64,000 nt of DNA from Halobacteriovorax sp. (GTDB lineage: Bacteria > Bdellovibrionota > Bacteriovoracia > Bacteriovoracales > Bacteriovoracaceae), in the NCBI GenBank assembly GCA_002720865.1, contig PBIO01000014.1, forward strand, positions 496,001 through 560,000. The letters run 5' to 3'. The notes under the pieces were generated by a model, which was given only the letters and a program-made list of their open reading frames with translations, had not been told where the DNA came from and ran no database searches. Numbering within the stretch: position 1 is the first letter of the stretch; each line of letters opens with the position of its first letter. This document shows, piece after piece, positions 54,662 through 63,704 of this stretch. The position numbers and the translations under genes were made by a program.

Positions 54662-55626
54662 AGTCCATAATCTCATTAATATTTCTTATTCTTTTTCTTA
54701 TTTCTTGTAAGGACCAGGAGCCGAATCTAAAATATCTAAAAGCTTATATGGTAAAAGAGTTCTCTGGCTCTCATAAAATTATTGCCATGGATAAAGCTAG
54801 TTTTTTTCCTCAAAAATCAATTATTTCTCCCCAGATGACTTGGAAGACTTTGTTAAGAATTGAGAAACAGGATAGTACACTTTGTCTTTTTTATAGGATT
54901 CCTCATAAAAGGCTAAGTAAGGGAAAGGGCATTTTAAAGATCACCAAAGTTAAGAGCACTGAAAATTGTGAGAATGTCTTAGAAAGAAAACCCGAAATTA
55001 AAGTAAGTAAATTAAGTCACTTGAAACTCTACTTTACCTCAAAAAGAGAAAGAAACTTAAAATTAAAAACAGAGTTCAAGGCTTTTCATTTCTATTTCAG
55101 TGTTTCCCGTCAAGACGAAAAGGATTTGGTTTTAGAACTTCCTCTATATAATACTGTTACCTCTAATTTAAAGAATCCTAATAAACTTCAATATAAAACG
55201 AAAAATTTTGAAAAATATGATGAGCCTTGGAGAGAAACTTTAGCTCCAGGAATGAGGGTATATACTGGGGATATAAAGCTAGGCAGACCAGTTGTCATTG
55301 ATGGAGACGTTTGGCTAAATTATGCTGAAAATAATTACAAGTTTTGTTATCGAGTGGATCGATCTTGTAAGATTCTACAGGATTTTGAATGTGGAACCTG
55401 TAAGAGAGGCTGGTACTCCGTTGTAGATCATGCCTGTAAAAATGGAGGAAGTAAGCTTTGTGGTAGCTCTCGTTGCGGAGAACGAAATCAACCTGCTTGT
55501 CCGAGAGGAACTGGATTTGAAGAACCTCAAAATGGAAGCTACTGCTTTAGGGGCTCTAAAGCGGGCATTTGTAGAGACGGTCTTGAAACCTATTGCGATG
55601 AAAATGAAGTCTTAATCTGTAAATAG
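54658..55626 (+). CDS. Cysteine-rich lipoprotein
   Basis: A 322-residue lipoprotein: hydrophobic signal ending in FLISC and a charged KDQE start of the mature protein. The N-terminal domain (about 25-210) is beta-rich; the last 95 residues hold about 17 cysteines (CGTCKRGW, CGSSRCGERN, CPRGTGFE), a disulfide-rich module. The ATG at 54658 has AGAGG seven bases upstream and overlaps the FGE-like stop as ATGA, so the two proteins are probably partners in the envelope. Family not recognised. Confidence 0.65.
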   Translation: MKSIISLIFLILFLISCKDQEPNLKYLKAYMVKEFSGSHKIIAMDKASFFPQKSIISPQMTWKTLLRIEKQDSTLCLFYRIPHKRLSKGKGILKITKVKSTENCENVLERKPEIKVSKLSHLKLYFTSKRERNLKLKTEFKAFHFYFSVSRQDEKDLVLELPLYNTVTSNLKNPNKLQYKTKNFEKYDEPWRETLAPGMRVYTGDIKLGRPVVIDGDVWLNYAENNYKFCYRVDRSCKILQDFECGTCKRGWYSVVDHACKNGGSKLCGSSRCGERNQPACPRGTGFEEPQNGSYCFRGSKAGICRDGLETYCDENEVLICK

Positions 55627-55628
55627 GA

Positions 55629-56822
55629 TTATCTTACTATGGGAAGAAATGAGTTCACTGAAAGATCTGGTTTTACTTCATGACCTAAAAAGATTGCCGG
55701 CATCAATTGTAAGGCCGTGCTTTTTAATAATCTCGCTCTTTCTTTATAACCTGGGAAGTTAGTATTAATATGGCAATCGGAAGTAGCTTTAAAAAAGTTC
55801 TGACATAGCTGAATTTTTGGGTGGAGTAAGCTTTTATCCCAAATTAATTTCTTTTCATTCTTGTCGTAAAATATCTCAACCATTCGTAAAAAGCCTGAAG
55901 AGGGCGGGGTCGAAATAACAGGTGTATCTAGTAAGTAACCTCTTAGCTGTGAATCACTATTAGTCAGTACCAGTAAGTCTAAGGAGCCTCTGGGGATTCT
56001 CTTCAAAAATCTTAAAAGATCATCTTTATTATTTTTACAGTATATTTTGGCCCAATTTGGTCTAGGTGAGTTTAATGTTTTAGGAGGAAGCTTACTTTCA
56101 CACTCAGTTTTTAAACTGGCCATTAAGATGATTATGTCTGCCCCTTTTTTCTTTAAATAATTTTTGTACTCAAGAAAAGTCACGGCCGGTTTTTCAAAGT
56201 AGATACCCTTAAAATAGTCATGAGATAAAACTTTTCGTCCCTCATAGCTTGTTAACCCGATAAGACCAATCTTAAGTCCATCTTTGAGTAAAATTTTTGA
56301 GCTGGTAACTTTGCCTTTGGTGAGAAGCTTTTTTGTTTTTAGGTTAATAATATTTGAGTTTATAAATGGTATCTTATTTGAGATTAACTCTTCTTCATTT
56401 GATAAAAATCGTATGACCTCTTCTTCAGTGAAAAGAACGCCGTCATAGTTTAAATGATCGTAGAACTTCAGCATCGCATTTTGGTCTTCTTTGTTCACTG
56501 ATTTTTTTAGAAATCTTCCCGAGTCGAGTAGAATTAGTCTTTCACCGAAGCGTTTTCTCAAAATACTGACATAGCTAGAGAGGAAGCTTGGACCACCATA
56601 CTCAATTGAGGAAGGATTTCCAGGTTTAATAATATTTTTAGGGATTGGTGCGAGCTCTGTTCTTAGTTGGCCCTCTTCATTATTAGAGATGGCAACCATA
56701 AGTCTTTGGTAATTACTGGAAGTTTCCTCTTTCCATTCTGGTAATGAATAAAGACGACTTGGTCCTTTCTTGGTACAAGTGGATACGAGAAATACTAATA
56801 TGAATAAACTAAGTCTAATCAT
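55629..56822 (-). CDS. Lipoprotein related to UshA/5'-nucleotidase-type metallophosphoesterases (probable)
   Basis: A 397-residue lipoprotein (lipobox FLVSTC). Sequence features such as LILLDSGRFLKK, HLNYDGVLFTEEEV, KIGLIGLTSYEGRK and YKNYLKKKGADIIILMASL follow the order of the UshA-like calcineurin domain (D-x-G, N-x-D, G-x-x-G-x-x), but the metal-binding GDxHG motif is not intact. I rate catalytic activity as doubtful. It ends the nadA operon, following the cysteine desulfurase at a TAATG junction. Confidence 0.5.
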   Translation of the reverse strand: MIRLSLFILVFLVSTCTKKGPSRLYSLPEWKEETSSNYQRLMVAISNNEEGQLRTELAPIPKNIIKPGNPSSIEYGGPSFLSSYVSILRKRFGERLILLDSGRFLKKSVNKEDQNAMLKFYDHLNYDGVLFTEEEVIRFLSNEEELISNKIPFINSNIINLKTKKLLTKGKVTSSKILLKDGLKIGLIGLTSYEGRKVLSHDYFKGIYFEKPAVTFLEYKNYLKKKGADIIILMASLKTECESKLPPKTLNSPRPNWAKIYCKNNKDDLLRFLKRIPRGSLDLLVLTNSDSQLRGYLLDTPVISTPPSSGFLRMVEIFYDKNEKKLIWDKSLLHPKIQLCQNFFKATSDCHINTNFPGYKERARLLKSTALQLMPAIFLGHEVKPDLSVNSFLPIVR

Positions 56823-57979
56823 TAATAACTTTTTATTTTCCCTAGTTTTGTATAAGCCCTCGTAATAGTATCGAAAATTTTATCATACCAATCAAGAGGG
56901 GAGCATAGTCCAAGACTAATTCTTACGACTCCTCGACCAATTTCATCGGTGACACCCATTGATTTTAAAACTTTTGAGGTAACGGGCTCGTTATCAGAAC
57001 AAGCAGAGCTAGTTGTTACATAAATTTCTTCACTTTCTAATTCAATTTGAACTGCTTGACCATGAATTCCAGGGAAGGAAATATAAGTGGAGCTTGCTAG
57101 TCTTGGGGCGTCTTCTCCCATAATAACAACATTTGGAAACTCTTCTTTAATTTTATTTTCAAACTCTTCTCTTTTAACTTTGAGAGCCTCGAGCTTATGG
57201 GAGTTTTCTTTATAATAGTTTAAGGCCACGGCCAGAGTCTCATTTCCTAAGTAATTCTGAGTCCCACCGCGAAGGTCTTTTTCTTGACCTCCACCGATGA
57301 TGAAAGGCTTAAGATTATTTAAGTCTTTGGCCATAATCAGACCTGTTCCAGTTAGGGCTCCAATTTTATGACCGGAGAGAACTGCATAATCTAAACCTGA
57401 TTCTTCAAAGTTGAAATCAGCCTTTCCAATAAGCTGAGTCGTATCACTAAAAATAGGTGTGTCATGTTTTTGGCAAAGCTCAGCCATTTCTTTATAGGGC
57501 TGAATAACTCCCGTTTCGTTATTAGCGGCCATTATAGAAACAAGGGCCACGCTGCCAGGAGTTTCGTTTAGAAAGACCTCAAGAGCTTCCATATTGACGA
57601 CACCATTTGCAAGTGTAGGACATACTTTTAGGGTAAATCCTTTTTCTTCGTAATATTTGGCCGTCTTAACTACAGCTGAGTGTTCGATACCACTTGTGAT
57701 GATTACGTTCTTACCTTCTTCGAGTTTTCCGCACAGGAGCGAATAAAAAATATGAGAGATACCTTCAGTTGAACCGGAATTGAAAAGTATTTGGCCAGGC
57801 TTGCAACCTAGAATTTTTGAGCAAGTAAACCTAGCATTTTCCATGCCCATGAGAACTTTTTGTCCCAGGTGGTGAATGGCATTCGGATTAGAATAAGGAC
57901 CATTATCAAGTCTATTTATTAAATACTCTTTTACATCACCACAGATCGGGGCTGATCCATTATAGTCGGCATAAATCAT
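56822..57979 (-). CDS. IscS/NifS-type cysteine desulfurase
   Basis: A 385-residue group I desulfurase. Lys205 in YAVLSGHKIGALTGTG binds PLP, Cys327 in TTSSACSDNEP is the catalytic persulfide loop and HHLGQ/NSGSTEGI are family motifs. It supplies sulfur for iron-sulfur assembly. It follows nadA by 18 bp; NadA needs a 4Fe-4S cluster, so linked expression makes sense. The start ATG has the typical YADYNGSAP N-terminus. It is distinct from the SufS-like enzyme in the glycan locus. Confidence 0.9.
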   Translation of the reverse strand: MIYADYNGSAPICGDVKEYLINRLDNGPYSNPNAIHHLGQKVLMGMENARFTCSKILGCKPGQILFNSGSTEGISHIFYSLLCGKLEEGKNVIITSGIEHSAVVKTAKYYEEKGFTLKVCPTLANGVVNMEALEVFLNETPGSVALVSIMAANNETGVIQPYKEMAELCQKHDTPIFSDTTQLIGKADFNFEESGLDYAVLSGHKIGALTGTGLIMAKDLNNLKPFIIGGGQEKDLRGGTQNYLGNETLAVALNYYKENSHKLEALKVKREEFENKIKEEFPNVVIMGEDAPRLASSTYISFPGIHGQAVQIELESEEIYVTTSSACSDNEPVTSKVLKSMGVTDEIGRGVVRISLGLCSPLDWYDKIFDTITRAYTKLGKIKSY

Positions 57980-57997
57980 AATAGTTCTCTCTCTATT

Positions 57998-59101
57998 TTA
58001 AGAAATTGAAAGCATTCTCTCTAAAGCGATTAAAGAGGGCTCACGAATTTCTTTTGATACTTTAATTACATTAATAGGTTTATCTTCTTTTATTGCTAGT
58101 AACGAAGCAAGAAGCCATCTTGGCCTTACTCGGTACATGGTTGTGCATAAACATTGGTAAGGAGAAAGTGAGAAAATCTCTTTATCCTTAAATCGCTCGG
58201 CCAAGCGATTAACAAGGTTAATCTCTGTGCCAACAGCAAACTTACTTCCAGGTGAAGCAGCTTCAATTTTATTGATAATATAACTTGTTGATCCATTGTC
58301 ATGACTGGCTTGAACAACATCAAAACTACACTCAGGATGAACGATTACCTGAACATCGGGTCTATCATTTTTCAATTGTTCAACTTGCTCTTTTGTAAAT
58401 CCTTGATGAACACTGCAGTAGCCATACCATAGAATGACTTTAGCTTTTTCTACCTGCTCTGGAGTTAGGCCACCATTTAGCATATTTGGGTTATAAACGA
58501 CCATTTCTTCTAAAGAGATTCCCATATCAAAACAGGTATTGCGTCCGAGGTGTTGGTCGGGAAAGAAAAGCAATTTTTGACCTTGTTTAAAAGCCCACTC
58601 AATAATCTTTTTGGCATTACTAGATGTGCAAATAGCTCCACCATGATTTCCTACAAAAGCCTTTAGCTCGGCTGTACAGTTGATATAGGTGATGGGAGTT
58701 ATTTTATCTTTCGTGCAATTGCTAAAGAATTTCCAAGCTTTTTCAACCTGTTCATTATTGGCCATATCTGCCATTGAGCAGCCGGCATTTAAATCAGGCA
58801 GTATTACTTTTTGATCATCATTCGTTAACATGTCAGCGGTCTCTGCCATAAAGTGAACCCCACAAAAAGTTATATAGGGTTTTTCAATACTTGCTGCTTT
58901 CTTTGCAAGAGCGAGACTATCACCAGTTTCATCCGCAAATTGGATGACTTCATTACTTTGATAATGATGACCAAGAACTAAATGCTTTGGAATTAACTCT
59001 TCTTTAAGCGCTTTTAATTCTTTGATTACCTCTTCGTCACTAATTTCACTTAGGGGAATAGGTGTTTTATTTGAATGCTCTTCAGTAAATAGGTTTAACA
59101 T
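57998..59101 (-). CDS. nadA: Quinolinate synthase A
   Basis: A 367-residue NadA. LVLGHHYQSNEVIQFADETGDSLALA, FCGVHFMAETADML and LPDLNAGCSMADM are the triose-like repeats with the first cluster Cys (Cys108); WYGYCSVHQGF, VHPECSFDV and CLCTTMYR supply the other conserved Cys. It condenses iminoaspartate and dihydroxyacetone phosphate to quinolinate for NAD synthesis using a 4Fe-4S cluster. Operon order is rhodanese, nadA (4-bp gap), desulfurase, lipoprotein. nadB and nadC are not in the window. Confidence 0.95.
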   Translation of the reverse strand: MLNLFTEEHSNKTPIPLSEISDEEVIKELKALKEELIPKHLVLGHHYQSNEVIQFADETGDSLALAKKAASIEKPYITFCGVHFMAETADMLTNDDQKVILPDLNAGCSMADMANNEQVEKAWKFFSNCTKDKITPITYINCTAELKAFVGNHGGAICTSSNAKKIIEWAFKQGQKLLFFPDQHLGRNTCFDMGISLEEMVVYNPNMLNGGLTPEQVEKAKVILWYGYCSVHQGFTKEQVEQLKNDRPDVQVIVHPECSFDVVQASHDNGSTSYIINKIEAASPGSKFAVGTEINLVNRLAERFKDKEIFSLSPYQCLCTTMYRVRPRWLLASLLAIKEDKPINVIKVSKEIREPSLIALERMLSIS

Positions 59102-59105
59102 TTTT

Positions 59106-59420
59106 TTAAACTACTTCGTATCCGTGTTCGGCCCAACCTAAAATTCCGCCGGCCAAGTTTGTTAAATTTTCATAACCGTTATTTTGTAAAATCATGCAGG
59201 CGTTTAAACTTCTTTTTCCGCTTCTACATTGAACAATAATTTCAGCATCTGTCGGACCGACTTCAGCATATCTTTGTTCAAATTCGCTTAGAGGAATAAG
59301 TTTTGCGGCGGCAATATGACCGTCATCCCACTCTTCTTGCTCGCGGCAATCGATTAAAATGATGTTCTCGCCTCTATCTAGTTTTTCTTTCAATTCTTTC
59401 GAATCAATTTCATTAATCAT
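59106..59420 (-). CDS. Rhodanese-like sulfurtransferase
   Basis: A 104-residue single rhodanese domain. The active-site loop is QCRSGKRS with catalytic Cys, and LIDCREQEEWDDGHI is the CH2A motif. ATG 59420 with GAGGTGAG five bases upstream is preferred over the long frame from 59516. As the first gene before nadA and the desulfurase, it may help carry persulfide sulfur for cluster assembly. Confidence 0.85.
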   Translation of the reverse strand: MINEIDSKELKEKLDRGENIILIDCREQEEWDDGHIAAAKLIPLSEFEQRYAEVGPTDAEIIVQCRSGKRSLNACMILQNNGYENLTNLAGGILGWAEHGYEVV

Positions 59421-59604
59421 TGAACTCACCTCGTAGTCGGGGGTTTGAAAAGTTGAGCTTCTTTGTAGCATATTTTTTTTTGCTTGAATTTTTGCGCCCC
59501 GTCTTGTGCGATGCATTTTAAGAGTAAGATTCTTTGACGATGTGTAACAGAGTTTCTAAAATTTTAATAGTTTAGCTATTTTCCAAATTCGAAGGAGTGA
59601 ATTT

Positions 59605-60378
59605 ATGGAAGTAATAACAGTCGCGAATAACAAGGGTGGAGTTGGTAAAACAATGCAGTGCTACCAGCTAGTTTGTCATCTTGCTCATAAGGGAAACAAA
59701 GTTCTTGTTATCGATTTAGATTCACAGGCAAATTTAAGTTCAACCTTTGGCGTTCAGATTCAACGAACTCTGATACCAGAGTGGCTCATCGGAGATATAG
59801 AAGCAGAGGAGGTCGTCGTTCCAATTGATGGTGGTGATGAATTTCACGACAATATCAGCCTAATACCTGCAAGTAGGCACCTCGCAAATCTTTCTAAGTT
59901 AATGATTCTATCAGAAGCAGAAATTAGAAAAGGTGCGGGAAGGAAAGAAAGACTTTTAAAAATTAGATTAGAAGCAATCGCCGAGCACTATGACTATGTC
60001 GTTATCGATACACCTCCGATGTTAGGTGACGAACTTATTATGTCATTAGTAGCGAGTAATCGAATTTTGATTCCAACTCAAGCTCAAGACTATTCAATTG
60101 ATGGACTTGAAGAATTGATGGATACCTTTGAAATTATCAAAGAAACTGAAAATCCAAAATTACAGTTTAATATTATTCCTTCGATGGTTAACGCTAGAAG
60201 AAAGATTGAAAAACAAAGACTCGAAGAGCTTTCACAGTCTTTTAATATCACTCCGCCAATTAGAAACCTTGTTCAGATGCAAGAGTCGATTTCTACGAAG
60301 AAGCCGGTTTTTATGATGGGTAAGAAAACTAAAGGTGCTGATGATTATAAAAAACTTTGGAAGTCACTTAATCTTTAA
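59605..60378 (+). CDS. parA: ParA-family ATPase
   Basis: A 257-residue Walker-type ATPase. The deviant Walker A is KGGVGKT (residues 10-16), with LVIDLDSQANLSSTFG (switch I) and YVVIDTPPMLGDEL (Walker B). It partitions DNA with the ParB-like gene 20 bp downstream. ATG is preceded by GAAGGAG. No signal-recognition or HTH extension is present, as in small chromosomal or MinD-like ParA. I saw no parS sites by eye, and the neighbours are not gidA/gidB, so chromosomal partition, a plasmid relic or a specialised role cannot be separated. Confidence 0.9.
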   Translation: MEVITVANNKGGVGKTMQCYQLVCHLAHKGNKVLVIDLDSQANLSSTFGVQIQRTLIPEWLIGDIEAEEVVVPIDGGDEFHDNISLIPASRHLANLSKLMILSEAEIRKGAGRKERLLKIRLEAIAEHYDYVVIDTPPMLGDELIMSLVASNRILIPTQAQDYSIDGLEELMDTFEIIKETENPKLQFNIIPSMVNARRKIEKQRLEELSQSFNITPPIRNLVQMQESISTKKPVFMMGKKTKGADDYKKLWKSLNL

Positions 60379-60398
60379 TTTTTAGGATAGGAATAAAT

Positions 60399-61280
60399 AT
60401 GGCAAAGAACTTTGCACCAAGAGTATCGAAGAGAAAAAGAAAAACTATCGATCACTCGGATAAACTTGATAGAGACCTCTTCAAACTAGCGGATGATAAA
60501 CTTTTAAAAGGAGCAGTCCTTTCAGAAGTTAAACTTAAAGATGTCGTCGTTAGAGAACAGGTTCGAACTAAGTTTAATGATTCTTCAATTAGAGAATTAG
60601 CAAAAAACATCGAAGCTAATGGTCTCATCCAGCCGCTGGTTCTACATTTAAGAAATGGTGTTTACACCCTAATTTGTGGAGAGAGAAGATTTAGAGCGAT
60701 GAGCTCCATTGATATGGAAGCTTGTCCTTGTTTTGTTCTTGAAGGAAAAACTGAAGAAGAATTGATGGCAATTCAATTTTCAGAAAACTCTTCAAGAGAA
60801 GCTCTTCACTTTATTGATAAAGCAGATGGAATTTTAAATTATCAAAAGGCTACAAAGGCCAGTGAAAGAAAAATCACCGCGGCACTTGGGATCTCAAAGT
60901 CCGAAGTTCACCGCTCATTATTAATTGCAAAGCTTCCTAAAAAGATTAGGGAAGCAGCAAAATCTTATAATATTGAAAAGTATGTTCTGCTCGAGTGGGA
61001 CGCCTTAAAAAAAGGAAAGCTTAGAAAAGAAATTGAAGGGCAAATCCTAAAAGGTGAGATGACTAAGCGAGCACAGCTTAAAAAAGTTCTTAAGGCCGGG
61101 GGAGTTGTTCAGGCCGGAAGAAAGCAGACTAAAAAAGCCCCTGCACTTCCAAGAGGACTTTCGGCCAACGCTTTCTTAAAGGCCATGGAAGCTAAGTCTA
61201 AAGACTTACCTATGGATAAGAAGACCAGAAAGCTGATGGAGCAACTTTTAGAAGAGACAAAAGAGATCGTAGATCTTTAA
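60399..61280 (+). CDS. parB: ParB-family DNA-binding protein
   Basis: A 293-residue ParB: the nuclease-like N-domain has VREQVRTKFNDSSIRELAKNIEANG and GLIQPLVLHL, then the GERRFRAM box II motif and EENSSREALHFIDKADG-like text (SENSSREALHF), then the HTH region (ALGISKSEVHRSLLIAKLP). The C-terminal part is charged and helical and would dimerise. It forms a two-gene operon with parA. The linker (RKQTKKAPALPRGL) is basic. Confidence 0.9.
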   Translation: MAKNFAPRVSKRKRKTIDHSDKLDRDLFKLADDKLLKGAVLSEVKLKDVVVREQVRTKFNDSSIRELAKNIEANGLIQPLVLHLRNGVYTLICGERRFRAMSSIDMEACPCFVLEGKTEEELMAIQFSENSSREALHFIDKADGILNYQKATKASERKITAALGISKSEVHRSLLIAKLPKKIREAAKSYNIEKYVLLEWDALKKGKLRKEIEGQILKGEMTKRAQLKKVLKAGGVVQAGRKQTKKAPALPRGLSANAFLKAMEAKSKDLPMDKKTRKLMEQLLEETKEIVDL

Positions 61281-61435
61281 AATTGTATTTTCAGGTACTT
61301 AGGAAAATCAAGGGTTGTAAATAATTGCAACTAGGCGCGTCAGTGCGTTTGTTTTGCTACAATTTTGTTATGGTACGCCAATTGCATTTTTAAATGGGGA
61401 AAGTGTAGTAAGCACCATAAAATCAAAGGGTTAGC

Positions 61436-62365
61436 ATGTTTGTAAAAAAGAAAGTATCTCCCATTCACTGTTTAAACTTTGGACACCTGTCTGTCCTTTT
61501 ACTGTCTTTTCTTTTCAGTAACTTAGCTCTTTGTGAATCACAGCCTCAAGACGATATGGAAAATCTGGTCATGCTTAAGATGCTTAATCCATCTTATAGA
61601 GTTCGTGGCCGTGGTCCATCAAACTTTGTTCCAGATGATCAGATCGAGCCTCTTCCAGTTGAAAGTAAGTCTTGGACTCAGCAAATTCTAGTTGAAGATG
61701 ATGCAGGAGTTTTAGTTGGAATCAAGAAAGACCTAGCTGAATGGCAGGAAACCCAAGAGTATGCAAAAACTTGGAACCTAGAAAGCACGGGTGTTTACGA
61801 TGTTGATAGCGTCGATACTAAAAAGGCTTACCTTCAAAGAATGATCTTAAAATATGCTGATAAGCGCTTATCTGGAGAGGTTAAAAAAGCTGAGGAAGGT
61901 TCAGCACTTCATACAGTAGGTCAGGCACAAAAGGCTCTTAAGCCTAATGCTGAGGCAAATGTAACTGAAAATATTAAACTTAAGTTCAAGGCTCGAGTTC
62001 TTCAAGGCAAGGCCATAATGGAAGTTAGAAACCCATACGTTGAGTATAAGGCCACAACCAACCTTAAAGGCGAAGTCCATATGGATGCGAGAAAAGAATT
62101 TAAGGAAATCGGTGTTGAGACAAATGCTAACTATCAAGCAAATGACGATGACTTAAAAGTTAATGTTATTAAGAACTTTGAGGATTTTAATCTTCAGGCT
62201 CAAATTGATTATGAGGTGTCTCAAGAGAACTGGACGGCCAGTCTTCAACGTCCAATCTATAAGAAACTAATCGGTAGAGTCTCTTCTACGCAGTCTGAAA
62301 AAGAAATGATCTTGGGCGGCGAGTCTAACCAGAGAATGGAAGTGATGTTTAACACTTCTTTTTAA
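61436..62365 (+). CDS. Secreted hypothetical protein, possibly barrel-forming
   Basis: A 309-residue protein with an N-terminal signal peptide (about 1-33, cleavage after SNLALC-like text). The mature half before residue 140 is polar; after about 170 it shows alternating charged/hydrophobic strands (IKLKFKARVLQGKAIMEVRN, ATTNLKGEVHMDARK) ending in VMFNTSF, a typical outer-membrane C-terminus. No family recognised. It stands alone between parB and the dehydrogenase gene, with a 155-bp upstream gap. Confidence 0.6.
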   Translation: MFVKKKVSPIHCLNFGHLSVLLLSFLFSNLALCESQPQDDMENLVMLKMLNPSYRVRGRGPSNFVPDDQIEPLPVESKSWTQQILVEDDAGVLVGIKKDLAEWQETQEYAKTWNLESTGVYDVDSVDTKKAYLQRMILKYADKRLSGEVKKAEEGSALHTVGQAQKALKPNAEANVTENIKLKFKARVLQGKAIMEVRNPYVEYKATTNLKGEVHMDARKEFKEIGVETNANYQANDDDLKVNVIKNFEDFNLQAQIDYEVSQENWTASLQRPIYKKLIGRVSSTQSEKEMILGGESNQRMEVMFNTSF

Positions 62366-62444
62366 GAAATAGAGTATTGGATTTTTCGCTAAACCGCGCT
62401 AGATTGCTCCTAATTTATAATTAGAAGTATGAAAGGAAGATTCA

Positions 62445-63704
62445 ATGAGTCTATTTGAAAGTCCTCTCTTTAAGGACGCATTCGAGCAGCTTGAAGTAGC
62501 TGCATCAACTATGGATTTAGATCCAAATATTCTTGATCGTTTAAAATATCCAAAAAGAGCCTTACAAGTTGCCGTTCCAATTCGTTTGGATGATGGGACT
62601 GTAAAAACTTTTATGGGTTATAGAGTTCAGCATAATATGACAATTGGTCCTGGGAAAGGTGGTATCCGCTATCATCCTAAAGTTGATCTTTCTGAAACAG
62701 CCGCTCTTGCGATGCTTATGACTTTTAAGTGTGCCCTTGTTGGTTTGCCTTTAGGTGGAGCAAAAGGTGGAATTCAAGTTGACCCAAATGAGCTTTCAAG
62801 ACAAGAGCTTCAGGCGCTAACAAGAAGATACGCGACCGAAATTAATATGATTATCGGTCCAAATATCGATATCCCAGCTCCAGACATTGGAACTGATGGA
62901 CAGACCATGGCCTGGTTTATGGATACATATTCTCAGATCAAAGGTTATACAGTTCCTGGCGTTGTTACAGGTAAGCCAATCGGAATTGGTGGTTCACTTG
63001 GACGAGCGGAAGCTACGGGGAAAGGTGTTGCTTATTGTGTGAACTTTGCTTGCGATAAACTTAATAGAAAAGTGAGTGGTTCTACTGTTGCAATTCACGG
63101 TTTTGGTAAGGTTGGTGCCCCAGCCGCTGAAGACCTCGCTGCTCAAGGAGCCAAAGTCGTTGCTATTAGCGATGTTTCTGGAGCTATTTACGATCCAGAA
63201 GGATTGGATATTGAAAAATGTGTTGAATGGGTTAAGAGAAGAAATTATTTAAAGGATATGGAAGGAAGTCATAAGATAATATCTAATGACGAGCTCCTGG
63301 CTTTAGATGTAGATATTTTAATTCCAGCGGCTATCGATGGTGTAGTGACTAAGGATAATTGTCATACAGTAAAAGCGAAAATTATTGCTGAAGGTGCCAA
63401 CGGACCATTAACAAAAGATGCCATTGAACATTTAACAGCTCAGGGATCATTTATTATTCCTGATATCTTATGTAATGCCGGTGGTGTGATTGTTTCCTAT
63501 TTTGAATGGGTACAAGGACTCCAAAACTTTTTCTGGGACCTTGAGCGAATCAATAAAACACTTCACGATATTCTTAAAGATGCTTTTGATAGAGTTGTAG
63601 AAGCTTCAGAAGAGTACAATGTTGATATGAAAAAAGCTGCCATGATTGGAGCTCTAAAAAGATTAAGTAAGGCCATGAGACTTCGTGGACTTTTTCCTGC
63701 TTAA
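62445..63704 (+). CDS. gdhA: Glutamate dehydrogenase
   Basis: A 419-residue hexameric-type Glu/Leu/Phe/Val dehydrogenase. PGKGGIRYHP and LPLGGAKGGIQVDP contain the substrate and catalytic Lys residues, and VAIHGFGKVG the NAD(P)-binding Rossmann loop. ANGPLTKDA and CNAGGVIVSYFEWVQ are C-terminal family motifs. It interconverts glutamate and 2-oxoglutarate in the cytoplasm. AAGGA precedes the ATG, and a TATAAT (62416-62421) is in the leader without a clear -35. Its stop shares a base with the next gene (TAATG). Confidence 0.93.
   Translation: MSLFESPLFKDAFEQLEVAASTMDLDPNILDRLKYPKRALQVAVPIRLDDGTVKTFMGYRVQHNMTIGPGKGGIRYHPKVDLSETAALAMLMTFKCALVGLPLGGAKGGIQVDPNELSRQELQALTRRYATEINMIIGPNIDIPAPDIGTDGQTMAWFMDTYSQIKGYTVPGVVTGKPIGIGGSLGRAEATGKGVAYCVNFACDKLNRKVSGSTVAIHGFGKVGAPAAEDLAAQGAKVVAISDVSGAIYDPEGLDIEKCVEWVKRRNYLKDMEGSHKIISNDELLALDVDILIPAAIDGVVTKDNCHTVKAKIIAEGANGPLTKDAIEHLTAQGSFIIPDILCNAGGVIVSYFEWVQGLQNFFWDLERINKTLHDILKDAFDRVVEASEEYNVDMKKAAMIGALKRLSKAMRLRGLFPA

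Noticed and set aside
59521-61435. parS-like sites near parA/parB
   Set aside because: I looked for the 16-base TGTTTCACGTGAAACA type palindrome and found none by eye in the operon or flanking gaps.
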